DNA of 64,000 nt from Zantedeschia hybrid cultivar. Lineage: Eukaryota > Streptophyta > Magnoliopsida > Alismatales > Araceae. Positions 35,801 to 50,100 of this stretch are shown here, one piece after another. The stretch lies in assembly GCA_030544215.1 (NCBI GenBank), contig JARZZO010000016.1, positions 34,804,001 through 34,868,000 of the forward strand. The letters are read 5' to 3'. A program made the translations under genes and the position numbers. The number at the start of each line of letters is the position of its first letter. Positions within the stretch are counted from its first letter, which is position 1. The notes under the pieces were generated by a model that worked only from the letters and a program-made list of their open reading frames with translations, made no database searches and was not told the origin of the DNA.

Positions 35801-38800
35801 TCTCTGTAAAAAAAGTTTAAATAAAAACACCAACAGCCGGTAAAGCAAGGATCAGTCTGAACATGCTACACCATATCTGAAGAACAAGGCTGGAGATACT
35901 AAAAATCAATATTACATATAGTTTCACTTGGGTGGGAAAGAAAGGTTTGCATCAACATGCTGCACCGTAGCTGAAGCAATAAAACTTTTAGATACTACAA
36001 ATGTTGCAATAAAAGAAAGGTATGAAAATTATGGGGCTGTAGATCAGAGAAAGAGAGGAAGAACAAAGGGGGAGAGGAGAAACAAGAGGTGGAGGAGGCA
36101 ACAAACTGGTTTGTCAACTTAAGAGAGGCAGCTACAGACCTCTCTCCCCACTTATTTTATTAGGACAAACATAAATAAAATTCAAGACAGTTATACCCGT
36201 GTAACATGTAAACACCGAGAGGTAAACAAATAAAGAAAAAAATGCAAAAAGACATAAGTGCCCTTCATTGCTTTTGGCACAAGTTACTACACTCCCCCTC
36301 AAGTTGAGCATGTATATTGATCATGTGCAGCTTGCTAATTGCAGCCATAAATTGCTCTCAAGGCGGACCTTTAGTGAGAACATCCAACTGTTGACCTGAA
36401 TTGACATAAGGCAAACACAACTCCCCAAAGTCAAGCTTCTCTCGAATGAACTGTCTGTCTATCTCGACGTGCTTTATGCTATCATGATGAACTAAATTGT
36501 TTGCAATATGGTTAGCTGCCTTATTGTCAGGACTCGCAATATAACTTTACAGGCAATTCAACTTTCACTCCCAAGTCCTTGAGCAGAATTTTTAGCCACA
36601 TTAATTCAGCAACAACTAGTGCCATAGGCCTATACTCAGCTTTAGCACTCAATCTGGCATAGATAGACTACTTCTTACTTCTCTAGGTGACTAAGTTTCC
36701 ACCCAAAAAAGTACAATACCCAGTGGTAGATCTCATATCATCTTAAGCTCCTACATGTTGAAGGAAGGAACCATTAGATCTCTCCAACAAGATATTTCCA
36801 CTTTGGTCCATAGGCCTCATGGCTGTCCTTTTTAGAAAAGGGTCCTTGTTTTATATGTTGTGGAAGGAGGGGAGGCTTCTTTATAAGCACAAGGTTGCCT
36901 TTCTCAATATCCGATGTTAGATTAAAGTTCCCTCGTTTCTATGCCTCTACCAAGTCCCTTGAGAAGGCAAGCATGTGCACATTGGGCTATGGTTCCCATA
37001 GACAATGCCATTGTTGAAGGAAGGAACTGTTGGCTCTTTCCAACAAGGTATTGTCCACTTTGGCCCATGGGTTCTCCTTTTGAGAAAAGGGCCCTTGTTA
37101 GGAGGAAGGTGGAGGGCCTTCTTTATATGCATAAGATTGCCTTTCTCAATATCCATTTTTTTAAGGTGACTAAAACTCATAATTCATTGAAACAGAAAAG
37201 AGATTACACAAAAAGTACTACAAAAGGATTCATGGCCCATCCTTCAAGGAAACACTAATCAAAGATTTACTCTACCAAGATGGTAAAAGTAGATAATACA
37301 ATTAGAAAAGTGGGAAAAACAAGTGACAAATCAAGGAGTAAGCTTCCTCCATTGATTGACAGCCTACAACACAATAGAATTGTTGATTGAAGTGATCCCA
37401 CAATAACCATCCTGATAGCTTCTTAAAATGTCAAAAGCACAAGTAAGGTTGCCTTTCACAATATCCAATGTTGGACTAAAGACAACCCATTTCTATGCTT
37501 CTACGCAGCCTCATGAGAAGGTAAGCTTGTGCATATTGGGTTGGGGTTCCTACAGACAACGCTAGTGTAGAAGGAACCATTGGCTCTCTCAAATAAGGTA
37601 TTGTCCACTTTGGCCTATGGACCTCATGGTCTTGTCCTTTTGGGAAAGGACCCTTGTTGGGAGGAAGGTGAGAGGCCTTCTTTATAAGCACAAGGTTGCC
37701 TTTCTCAACATCTGATCTTGGAGTAAAATTCCTCCATTTCTATGCCTCTATAAAGCCCCCTAAAAAGGAAAGTTGGGCACATTGGGTTAAGGTTCCCATA
37801 GAGGACGCCAATGTTTAAGGAAGGAACTGTTGGCTCTCTCCAACAAGATATTGTCCACTTTAGCCCATAAACCTCATCGTTTTATCTTTTTGGGAAAAAG
37901 GCCTTTGTTGAGAGGAAGGTGGAAGGCCTCCCCCCCCCCACTTTTTATGCCTCTACATTGCCCAATTTACATATGTATACCCTTCTACTGAGAAGAACAA
38001 GAGACCTTTTCCAAGACAATGTTTTGTACCCCAAGATTTTATCCACAACTCCAAGATGCAATGTACAGGGTGCATGCATAAACAGGCTAACCAAGCTCAC
38101 AGCAAATGCACTATCAAATCTAATAAGGGAAAGATGTAGCAAGTTTACCACCAACCTCTAATATTGCCCCTTTTCCGCCTTAGAGAGAAGATCACCATTT
38201 GCTCCACTCAATCTATGATTTGTCTCAATAGGAGTATTTGCAATCTTGCACCTAAGTTTTTGTAAGATCCCATAAAAATTCAGGGGTATATTTGTAAATT
38301 CCTAAAAAAAAGTATAAACACAATTAGTAAAAGTTTAGAATTTATAGTGTCAAAGACCATCTTTATAGGGTCTTAAAGGAAATTATATAAGGTTCAAAAG
38401 GCATCTTTAAAAAGTTGAGAAAGACCCATCATCGTTACTTATTAAAGAAATGAGGGTATGTGTATAATTAATAAAAGATCAAGGACTTAAATGTAAAAGT
38501 TTTCATTTAAAATTTAATAAGTTATTGGGCCTAATGGACCCTATTTAATAGGCCAAATGGATCCTAACTTATAGAGTTTAATGGGCTCTAAATAGAGGCC
38601 TTAATGGGCCAAACATAAGGGGCTTAATGGGCTAAGAATAAAGCCCTAATGGCCAGCCCTAATAGGGCCCATTGGGCCTGCCTAAATGGGCCAGCAGTGG
38701 CCCATTAGGGGCCACCGCGCCCATTAAGGAGGGGGGACCCCTCCACCGCCCTTCCCCTTCTATAAATAGAGGCGAAGGGGGGGCTGCCATGGGGACAGCA

Positions 38801-41800
38801 GCAGGGGAGAGAGAGAGAGAGAGAAGGAAGGAGGAAGGAGGAGGAGAAGACTTGTGTAATAACTTCATGGCTATGACAACCCCAATAACAGAAATAAAGA
38901 CTATGAAAAGAAACAAGGAAAGGAAGCCTCTATGACGATAAAAATGAAACATTCTTATGAGGATGCATATGAAATGGAGACATGGAAACTTTTGTAATGA
39001 ACGGCCTACTCACTGTTAGAGACCTACTGGGCTGGGTAGGCTATAGGGTGGTAGGTGCGTCGGAAGAACGGCCTACTCACTGTTACGACTGTTAGTTCAT
39101 AGTTATCCCTGTCACTTCTAAAGAAAAAGATGAGTCGTCCTACGAACTTACGACTTACGAACGATTAATGAACTTTACGACTGATCGGTAAATGAATATG
39201 AAGAAACGACCGATCAGATGTATGAATAATGAACGAACGACTCGATCCTTAGACATTATGTAAATAATAAACAGAAGATACTTTTATATTCTATACTACT
39301 ATAAAGTATCATTAAAAGGAAGAAACATATGAAAAGTATGACAATTGTAAATCTGTTAAACGTTTTCCATTGTCGGTTTACAATGTTTTATGATATATGC
39401 ATTTCATTGCATTATTTCATTATGGCTTTATGCATTTAGAAACACATTATTAGGTAAATTCTGAAAATTAAAATAGAATCTGTAAATTGTTATAGGACAA
39501 CTTAAGAAATTTAACCATGAAATGTTATTACATCTATTAACTGATACTTGTAACTGTTAACCAGTTAAGCAAACTGTTTATTAAGCATAGGTTAAGAAAT
39601 AAATAAATAAAATTAATATGAATATGTGTTTATGAGGGAAGAGGAATACAAGGGTTGGAGAGGCAATAGAGAGGTGCGGCAGGCTCTCTCTCTCAACTAG
39701 ACAGGTCGGCCAGCCATCACACAACTATATATATTAGGTCAAACTCAAAACAAACACCAATGACAATTCTACCCTTATTTACATAACACATAGGGGTAAA
39801 ACCATAATAAAAACACAACCACCAGTAGAAGACTGACAAAATAACAGCCCCTACATTTAATATTTATTTATTACTACACTCCCCTCAAGCTGAGCATGGA
39901 TATTAAGCATGCCTAGCTTGCCAATCACAGTTGAAAATTGCTCCCTTGGAAGACCTTTGGTGAGTACGTCTGCAAGCTATTGTCCTGTATTTATATAGGG
40001 TAGGCATAAATCCCCACTGTCTAATCTTTCTCTGATGAAGTGCCTATCAATCTCAATATGCTTGGTCATGTCATACTGGATAGGATTATTGGCAATGTTG
40101 ATTGCAGCCTTGTTATCACAATAGAGCTTCATTAGCAGCTGTATTTTCACTCTAAGATCCTGAAGTAAAAATTTTAACCAAACAAGCTCAGCTATAGACT
40201 GAGCCATGGCCCGGTATTCAGTTTCTGCACTAGATCTAGCACATACAGACTATTTCTTGCTCCTCTAGGTCACAAGATTGCCACCCAAAAACATACAGTA
40301 GCATGTTGTGGATTTCCTATCATCCTGTGATCCTACCCAATGAGCATCAATATTCCCTTCCAGAGCAAGATGATTCTTCTTAGATAATAGAAGATCTTTT
40401 CTAGGGCAGGACTTTATGCATCTCAAAATCTTGTCCACATCTCCAAGATGTAATGTACGGGGAGCATGCATAAACTAGCTAACTATACTAACAACATAGG
40501 CAATGTCAAGCCTACTTAGGGATAGATATAACAATTTCCCTACTAGTCTCTGATATTTTCTTTTCTCCTCCTCAGACAAAATTTCACCATCTGAGATACT
40601 CAGTCTATGATTTGATTCAATAGGTGTATCTGCAGATCTGCATCAAAACTTCCCTGTTTCTTTCAGCATATCTAGTGCATACTTGCGTTGGCACACATAA
40701 ATTCCTCTAGATGATCTAGTCACTTCAATGCCTAGAAAGTACCTCAGATGCCTTAAGTCCTTTATTTCAAACTCTTGCTAGATTCTTCTTCAAGAATGCA
40801 ATTTCAGCATTGTTGTCTCATGTGATAATCATGTCATCAACATACACTAGTAAAACCACAACTTTACCATTAACCCATTTTGTAACTAGAGTATGATCTG
40901 CATTTTCCTTGATAAAGTCATATCTGACCATCGCTACTCTGAACTTCTCAAACCAGGCTCAAAGAGACTGTTTTAGGCCATACAAAGCCTTATTCAATCT
41001 GCATACTTTGCCACCAGTGATCATTCCTAAAGGTGGCTGCATATACACTTCTTCTATAAGCTCACCATTTAAAAAGACATTTTTGACATCCAACTGATAC
41101 AATTCCCAAGAAGAATGGCCAGCCATAGCAAGAATCACTCTAACTGTGTTCAACTTAGCCACTATTGCAAAGGTTTTCTCATAATCAATTCCATACGTTT
41201 GAGGAAACCCCTTTGCAACCAGTCTTGCTTTGAATCTTTCCACACTACAATCCGCTCTAAACTTAGTGGTGTACACCCATTTTGATCCAACCAGCTTCTT
41301 CTCTTGGGGAAGATCAACAAGAACCCAAGTACTGTTCCGTTTGAGAGCATAAATTTCCTCCTCTACTACCTTCACCCACCGCTGGTCTCTAGTGGCCTCT
41401 GTGAAAGTTAGAGGGTTTGAACAAGAAGAGAGGGCAGCAATGAAGGTTCTGTAAGAAGGAGATAGTTATGAGTAACATAAGTACTTTGCGATAGGATGTT
41501 TGGTCTACTCTCGTACACCTTTTCGGACAGCAATAGGGTTCTCAAGATCATACTCATTTTGCACAATTTCAGTTGGAACAACATCAGGATCAATGGGTTT
41601 AACTGAATCAATAGGAAAATTAGGTTCAGTGTTATGAACCTTACCAACTTCTTGGGATAATGGATCTGCATAACAGTCTGTCACAGCATCCAGTTACAAG
41701 TTCTCAACTTGCTTTTGAACTTTTGATCTTCTGACATCAGTGCTTTAGTTCAGTTCCATGCGTGCTACTGTCATGTCTTTTTTCAGAGAGTGTGGGTTCC

Positions 41801-44133
41801 TCAGTTGTGACAGCCCTAGAAGGGACCACAACATCAGGGATAGTCAAGGGTGTGGCTGGAATTTGAGAATTCTTCCCCTCAGACACATCGTGGGAGTGAT
41901 AATATGAAAGGGATTCAAAGAAACTGACATCTTTCACAACATATTTTTTCTTTGTCTTGAGGCCAGAATATTCGTAACCCTTTCATATGGGAGAGTACCC
42001 AAGGAAAATCCCACGAATAGTCTTGGCATCAAGTTTAGATTTGCCAACAACTAGATCATAGATAAAACACAAAGACCCAAATACTTTCAATCAGAAGAAA
42101 AAGTGAGTGTTGAGGTCGAAGAATAGAGTAAGGGGTCCGAAACTGGAAGACTCTGAAGGGCATTGGGTTGATGACATACGTAGCGGTGAATACAACCTCT
42201 GTCCAAAATCTTTTAGGAAGGCTATGATGGAGAAGAAGTGCCCGAGCTGTTTCAAGAAGATGGCAATGTTTCCGTTCAGTTATTCCATTTTATTGAGGAG
42301 TATAGGGACATGATGACTCATGGATGATCCATTTTATCCACAAAGAAAATATTCAAAAAAAATTCAAAGTATTCTTTTACATTGTCTGAACGAAAAATTT
42401 ATTTTCTTTTCAAATTGATTTTCCACCATGTTCTCAAACACATGTATGACCCAGGGCACATCCTCCCTGGACTTCATACGATACACCCAAGTGCAATAAG
42501 AAAAGTCATCAATGAAGGTGATAAAATAACGGTGACCATCCAATATAAGGAAGAGAAGCAAGACCCCATACATCAGAATGGACCAACTCAAAAGAAGTGA
42601 ATTTTTTATTCGTAGAAGGAGGAAATGGAGTTCTACAATATTTTGCAAGATGACAAGTTTGACACTAAATAGATTGAATGTCTATTTTCTGGAACAATGA
42701 TGGAAACAAATATTTCAATGCAAGAAATGAAAGATGTCCTAGATGGAGATTCCATAGTTGTATCTCCCTTATTTTCCTAAACAAGACACTAGTGCTTAAA
42801 GACTGAAGAGCAGCACTATGCTAGGACTGGAGCTAATAAAGACCTCTTGCTTAGTGTCCCTTGAATTAATGATCCATCATGTGCTCAGTGTCCCTTGAAT
42901 TAATGATCCAAGAGTGTCCACTGTGGTGCGAGGCAACACTGAGTGCTACCCCAAAAGTACATAACGGGCTGGTGGATGAAAAGGGTGTCAAATGTGAAAG
43001 AAACCGCTGAAGGTTGGCTACATCGGAGGTAGACAACCCCACGAAGCTTCCTTATGTTCCTACTGATGTGTTCCCTTCTAAAATAGCCCCAGAAGGCTGC
43101 TACGTGACCTTTGTAGCAGCAGCAGCCCCTTTATTTTGCTGGCTTTTCCTAAACTTGAGCAACTTCTTATCAGGTACAACTCCCAGTAGAACTTCATGGA
43201 GTGATTAGATCGTTCACAATGCGAACACTTTCTTTCACCTTTATGTGAGTCCTTATGTGTGCCATCTCCTCTTTTTGTATTGCCCGTATTGATGTTGATG
43301 AAGGCAAAGTGATCACCAACATTAGCCCCTATTGTATCTACCTGTATAGTCTTCTTTCGTCTTTCTTCAATGACTACCTTCTTGTAGCACTGTGGATTGC
43401 GGAATCGGCTGATCCCGATTCGAATCAGCTGATTCGGATCGGGATCGGTAGTTCCCGATCCAATTTGGGGGGGAATTTACTATTCCCCCCCACCGATTTA
43501 AAAAAAATCGGACTAAATCAGCCCGAACCGGAACAAACCGGCCGAACCGATTTAGGGGGGAATTTACTGTTCCCCCCCACCGATCTGGCCAGTCCGGCCC
43601 TGATTTGGTCCGATTCGGGCCGATCCCGGATCCCCCTTAAGGGGGGGATCGAGAGCCAGGCACCAGCAGCGTTTTTGATGCTAGCTTTCCCCCTTACCCC
43701 CTTCCCCCAACCCCTCCCCCTCCCCGGGCCAACGTTGCCGGCCCCCCCGCCGCCGCCGGCCATCCGCCGCCGGCCTGTCGCCAGCCATCTTCTTCTCTCT
43801 CCTCTCTCTCTCTGTTTCTCTCTCTTTTTCTTTGAGATCTCGATCAAAAGGAGGGGGTTTTGTGGAGAGACGGTCAAAAATTTTGAATGAGACAGTCAAA
43901 AATTCGTCTTTTTCAAAAATACGGAACGACATACGTAAAGAGTATCATACGGAGTATGTGATAAATTCGTAACGAAAAATATGGATATATATATATATAT
44001 ATATCTGATGAATACATAAAGACATGTATTCTCTCTACATTTCACACAAATTTTAACTAATGCTTTAGAAACAAATACTCCTTCATCGCTGTGATCATAA
44101 GAAATGTAAGTTTGGTGTACACAGATAAATTCG

Positions 44134-44177
<44 letters not shown>

Positions 44178-47100
44178 GATGAATACATAAAGACATGTAT
44201 TCTCTCTACATTTCACACAAATTTTAACTAATGCTTTAGAAACAAATACTCCTTCATCGTTGTGATCATAAGAAATGTAAGTTTGGTGTACACAGCTAGA
44301 GAATACTATAATATAAAATCTGATATGCACAGTTTGGTGATTCAAAAAACATGCCCACAAATTAGTTATTCAAAAATTAGAAGAGAAAATTGTAGCCAAG
44401 AAGATGCATACTTGTCAAACATATGTTGCTCTCCTAGATTCTGCTACCTCAGCCTGCCTTTGTGAAGTAAAAATGGAGGGGACTGGGAGATTGGGAAGGC
44501 CCTAGTCGGAGCTGTTGCTTTAGGAGAGAGGAGACCAGAGGTCGAGGAAGCTTTGTGAGCATTCTTCTCTCTCTGCTCCCCAAGAGAAGAGATCGAGCAG
44601 CCTGCAGCCATATGGCGCTTGCCAGCCACCTCAAAGCCTTGTAGCCTTGCAGCTGCTCTGTTAAGATTGTTGAAGAGTGGTTGGTCTTGATAGATTGAAG
44701 AGGCCCCTGCACTGCAACTCCACCGTGGCCTTGAACAGGGAGGAAGAGGGTTATGACACAAGTCTTATGACAGGATGAAGGGCCCTTGTGAGTGCAGCAT
44801 GTGGGAGATCAGAGAGGAGCAAGGGTTTGAGAAGTACCCTTGTTGCAGTTTTTCCTCATATCAGAAGAGGGGTTGTACGTTTGCAGCCCTATGACCGTCT
44901 CATTCAAAATTTTATTCGCATTATACTCAATTTAATTTATTACATGTTATTAGCGTTAATTAGTTAAAATTAACTCCAATTAAGGATTAAAAATTAGAGT
45001 TTTTGTATGATTACTGTAATTAAGGTTCAATTGAGTGTGACAAATACTCAATTGAACTTATTAGAACCTAATTGTATTTTTGTGTTTTTATGTTATGTAG
45101 GAATATGGCAGAGCAAAGACATCATGAACAAGATGTGAAGCAGCATGGTGCTGATCCTGGTTGGCAGCATTGCACACTAGTGGACAGTGTTAGGAGGAGG
45201 GTCAAATGCAACTGGTGTGGAAAGGAGATGGGTGGTGGCGTCTATCGCCTAAAAAATCATCTTACTGGCATATCAGGAGACGTCAGTAGATGTGAGTCAG
45301 TCCCGCTGGACTTGAAGAAGGAAATGAAGACTTATATGATGGGTAAAAAGACACAAAGATTTATCATCTCAACAACACAGAATAAAGAATGCTGATTATT
45401 TGTACAGGCTAATGGATGACGTTGTAAAGGACATTGGTGAAGAAAATGTTGTGCAGATAGTCACTGACAAAGAAGCAAGCTACAAAGCAGCCGGTAAATT
45501 GTTGATGCAGAAGAGGCACCATTTGTACTGGGTGCCTTGTGCAGCACATTCTATTGACTTGATGATGGAGGACATAGGTAAAGATCTTTTTGTTGCTAAG
45601 GTGGTACAACATGCTCAGATGATCACATGATTTATTTATAGTCACAACAAAATCTTACATTTGATGAGAGAACATACAGGTGGACGGGATCTTCTTCGTG
45701 CTGGACCTACCATATTTGCATCCAACTTCATCTCTTTAGAGAACCTAAGTAAATACAAGCATCAATTAGCCCAGTTAGTCCACTCTGACGAGTTTCTGGA
45801 ACAAATAGGGACACTGAGAGCCGATGCTAGAGAAGTTACATTGGCAGTGCAATCGCTAGTTGGGGAGAGAAGTTTTTGGGATAAGGTTTCTCGCTATCTG
45901 AAAGTAGTTGAACCTCTGGTACGTGTTCCGAAGTTAGTTGATGGAGATGACAAAAATGACATGGGATATTTGTATGAGGCCATGGATAGAGCAAAGGAGC
46001 AATTGAGCGAAAGCCTTCCTACTTCTCATGACAAATGGTGGAGGATCATCGATGATAGATGGGAGTCGACTCTTCATCATGATCTCCATGCTGCTGGTTA
46101 ATTCTTTATCTATTCAAGTTGATTGTATGTTATTAATTTTAATCACATTTATTTTTATAACTAACGAATCATAATTTACATGCAGGATATTTTTTCAACC
46201 CAAGGTGTTAGTATAGTGAGAGCGTGCATAATAACGGGGAGGTCCTTCGAGGCACAACTAATGTGATTACTAGAATATCAAAGAATACGAATGAAAGGAT
46301 AGATGCCTTAACAGAGATAACATACAAAGTAGGAGTTTATGAAAAATGCAGACTTCTATCATTAACTTATGTCATTTATATTTATTTTGTAGATTGAGAG
46401 ATTTAAATTGAAGATTGGCATTTATAGAGATGATAATGTCAGGGCTGCAGTAACGAGGACAATTCCAGATAAATTACATAATAAATAGTCAAATACTCAA
46501 TTTAATGAATTTCTACTAGTCTACATATGATTATTTATATCGTCGTCTTCTTTTTTTTTGCAATAGCTGAATGGTGGATCCAAATTAATTACAAACAAGC
46601 TGTCACAAATCCTTTGGCGTATCTTGCAGTGCGAATACTCAGTCAAACCACTTCTTCCAGTCAGTGTGAAAGTAACTGGAGTACATTCAATCTCATTCAC
46701 ACGAAGGTTCGTAACAGATTGGGGATTTCTAGGCTAGAGAAGTTGGTGTACTGTCACTACAACATGCGCCTAAAAATCAGGCAGATTCAAGAAAAACAGA
46801 GGCTTGAAAGACAGAGATTCATGGAGTTTGCTGGCAGACCAATTGATGAGCATGTACATCAGATTGATATTGATGAACTGTTAGATGAAGAACACCCACT
46901 GCATTCTTGGGTGGAGAGCAGAACAGCCAGAGATGCACAGCCTGACTTTGATCCTCAAGTCGGAGTTGGGCAGGAGGTGAATTAGATGCAGTAGTTGCTC
47001 GAGATCCTGAATTTCAGACAACACAAGAAGGAGGTGCACTTGTTCTTCAGAGGCGCCGAAAGTCAGCTACACTAGCAGACACTGCTAGAACTTCTGCCTT

Positions 47101-50100
47101 TCAGCCAACACTCAGGAGATCAGCTACTCAGGTGAATCCACAAAGAAGAAAGGAGAAAGAGCCAGCGAGACCTTCACTGCAGTCATCTAGTAGCAAAAAG
47201 AGAAAACAATCAAAAAAGAGAAAACAATCAAAAAGAAAGTCTAAACAACGAGTGGACCCATCGGAAGAAGAAGAAGGGAGAGTTCAGCAGACTGGAGAGA
47301 CACTTGAGGACACCCCAGGTTTGCCACCTCACTTGGCCAACATGTACAAGACAGAAAGATAAACCTACATGCGTAAAAGAAGACGGTTGAGGAAAACAAG
47401 CCAAGTGGGGAGTGATGACTCCACTGAGGATGATGATGATGATGATGATGATGGAGATGGTGATGGTGATGGCGTTTCTGCTGCTGCTGCTGGACTATCA
47501 TGAGGTTCTGCACTTGGGAGCAGTTACATAGGATACGAAGATTACTCCGTACCTCCGAGTCATTCTGAAGGAACTCAAGGCCAAAGATAAGGACAACAAA
47601 GAGAATTTGAAGGCCAACAAAGACAGGCAAGATGTGATTGGCCAACAAAGACAGGCAAGATGTGATTGGCCAACAAAGACAGGCAAGATGTGATTGGCCC
47701 CCATGGAAAGATGCACCTTCTAATCCGCCCATTTTTCACCCTCCTACACTGCCGTATTCAGACATCAGCAGCACTACTGAAAGGTACTTTGGACCTCTAC
47801 CTATACAGTATGGCATTTTTGTCCCTCCAACACAATCAAGAGAAAGTTCAAGCCAACAAGCTTACACACCTAGAGGTATTCAAAGAAGATTCGAAGACCT
47901 CGCTAGTTCCTTGTTTGGCTATGGATATGCACCATACTTGTCGGCAGATTATGGCCTGCCAGCTCAAATTTATGAGCCGGATGATGAAGGATCACAAATG
48001 TAATCTTTCTAAAGTATTTTTCAACAATAATGTCTTTTTTAATTAGTGCACAACAAAAATTATTAGTTAGTTAGTTGTCTTTAATATTTATTTTTTATGG
48101 ATGTGCATGAATTGCATTCATTCTTATTGTACATCAATTGAATAATATGTATGTAATTTTTTCTGATTTTTTTGATTTTTTCTGATTTTTTATGATGTAT
48201 ATATATATATATATATTTTATTTTTTATTTTTTTATTTTTTTTAATCCGGCCGAGTCAGACCGGCCGAACTTCGTCTGGATCGGCCGACCCGGCCGATCT
48301 AGATCAGATCGAGTCGGGATCGCCGGGTCCCGATTCCGGGTCCCAACCCGACTCGGAATTCCATGTGTAGTACTGCTCACGAGATGGGATGATCTCAAAA
48401 TTCAAAATTTGAGATCGCAGCCCTCATACTCAGAGTTGAGCCCATAAAGGAACTTAAGAACCCTTTGGTCTTGGACATGCTTCAAGTACTTCTTATGGTT
48501 TGCAACAATATCCCAGTCCTTTATAGTAAAGGTATCATGTTCCTCTCATAACGCTCGCAGTACACGATAGTACTCACAAACGGAGGGTGTGCCTTGTTTA
48601 GTGTCATGGATAGTAACTTCAAAGTCATACAGATTTACAGGATTGACCTTCTCACAGTACATCTCTCCAAGGATAAGCCACATCTCTCTTGCAGTTGACT
48701 TCCTCATGATATACTTCAAATATCTATCAGTCACGGAGCTAAGAATCCATGTCTTCACAATAATATCATGATGTTCCCATTCCTCATACTTCTCATCATC
48801 AATAGAAGGCAATTTTATCTTCCCATTTATGTATCCAACCTTAAATCTTACACTGATAAAAGTCTTGATGATTGCTGCCTAGTCCAAATAGTTTGCGTCA
48901 TTCAACTTCACATGGGGAAGTTGAAGGTAAAAGTTTTCCCCCTTGCTATCACACCTTGAGGAAGCTTCATTTGCTGTCAACTCGGACATCTTCTTGCTTC
49001 TAAGGATGCCCAAGCAGGATGGAAGTGGAATTGCAGCACAAGGACGGGTGACCGGCCTCTCACAACCTTCAGAGATAAGGTGTCAGTGTAGGAACAGCTC
49101 CAAAAACCCTAACCAAGGTGTATGCAGCAACAAGGTAGCCGACCTGCTCATGAAGACTCTTCACATAGGGCTGCAGTTCACACAGGGAACCCTAATTAGG
49201 GTTTCGATGCAAATGAAGATGGGGTCGGACCCCTAGAAGTACAGAACAGGGTGACCGGATAGAGAAGAACCCCAGAACAGGGGAACCGGTCACCAAAGAC
49301 CCCACAACAGGGGCGCCGGACCTCTCTCCCGGCTCCCAAAGCAGCAGAAATAGTAGAACCACAGGAAGAGATGAACCGCAGACCCTAAAGCACCCAGAAC
49401 AGCGGATCTGATCCTTGTTGCTGAGTGTTTTTTTTTTTTTTTTTCACTACTACAGAGCTCCTCCACTAGGGTGTCTGGACGCTCCATCGAGCAAGGGAAG
49501 AAGACCAACCAGCGTAGGGTTTTACTCCTCCTTACTCTCAAGTTCTGATACCATAAAGGAAGAGGAATACAAGGGATGGAGAGGCAATGGAGAGGTGTGG
49601 CAGGCTCTCTCTCTCAACTAGACAGGCCGGCCAGCCCTCACACAACTATATATATATATATTAGGTCAAACTAAAAACAAACACCAATGACAGTTCTGCC
49701 CCTGTTTACATAACACACAGGGGTAAAACCAGAATAAAAACATAACAACCAGTAAAAGACTGACAAAAGACATAACAACCCCTACATTTAATATCTATTT
49801 ATTACAACAGTTTATAAGTGGGATATCAGTAGGGATGTAAATGATCCCTACTGAGAACTCAATTTATGGATTCTCATAAAAGTTATTTAACATATTTTTC
49901 GGAGTCCCGCAGTAGATGACGGAAAAAAGGAAGATAACTCCAGTATATAAGAAAGAAAATTTTTCAGGTATAGCCAATTTATATAATTATTTGGGATATG
50001 TTGTTCATTCTACTTGTATTTCTGTTATATGATGGACATGATCTACTTATTGTTCCTTCATAGTTATGCTCCTTATTATTTTGTTTTTTTCTCTTGTGCA

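Larger units (their letters stand above)
43393..48367 (+). mobile_element. hAT transposon with defective transposase
   Basis: The termini TGGATTGCGGAATCGG (left) and, inward from the right, TGGAATTCCGAGTCGG are imperfect inverted repeats. Flanking 8-mers TAGCACTG (43385-43392) and TAGTACTG (48368-48375) match at 7 of 8; a few extra bases sit between the right terminus and its target copy. Both ends hold dense CGGCCGATC / GGATCGGGATC subterminal motifs. The plus strand carries a BED-finger and DUF659-type transposase with introns. The insertion interrupts gag of copia B. Confidence 0.82.
39633..49809 (-). mobile_element. Ty1/copia element B, full length, disrupted by a hAT
   Basis: Flanked by a perfect GTTTA duplication (39628-39632 and 49810-49814). 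LTRs lie at both ends, a primer site TGGTATCAGAACTTGAG (minus strand, ending at 49553) adjoins the 5' LTR and a CTTGAGGGGAG polypurine tract adjoins the 3' LTR. On the minus strand gag, protease, integrase, RT and RNase H follow in copia order. A hAT of about 5 kb lies within gag. All domains carry stops. Confidence 0.88.

Noticed and set aside
43255..43890. 211-codon plus-strand ORF across copia gag and the left end of the hAT
   Set aside because: It crosses the transposon boundary and translates GC-rich subterminal repeats. No domain was recognised.
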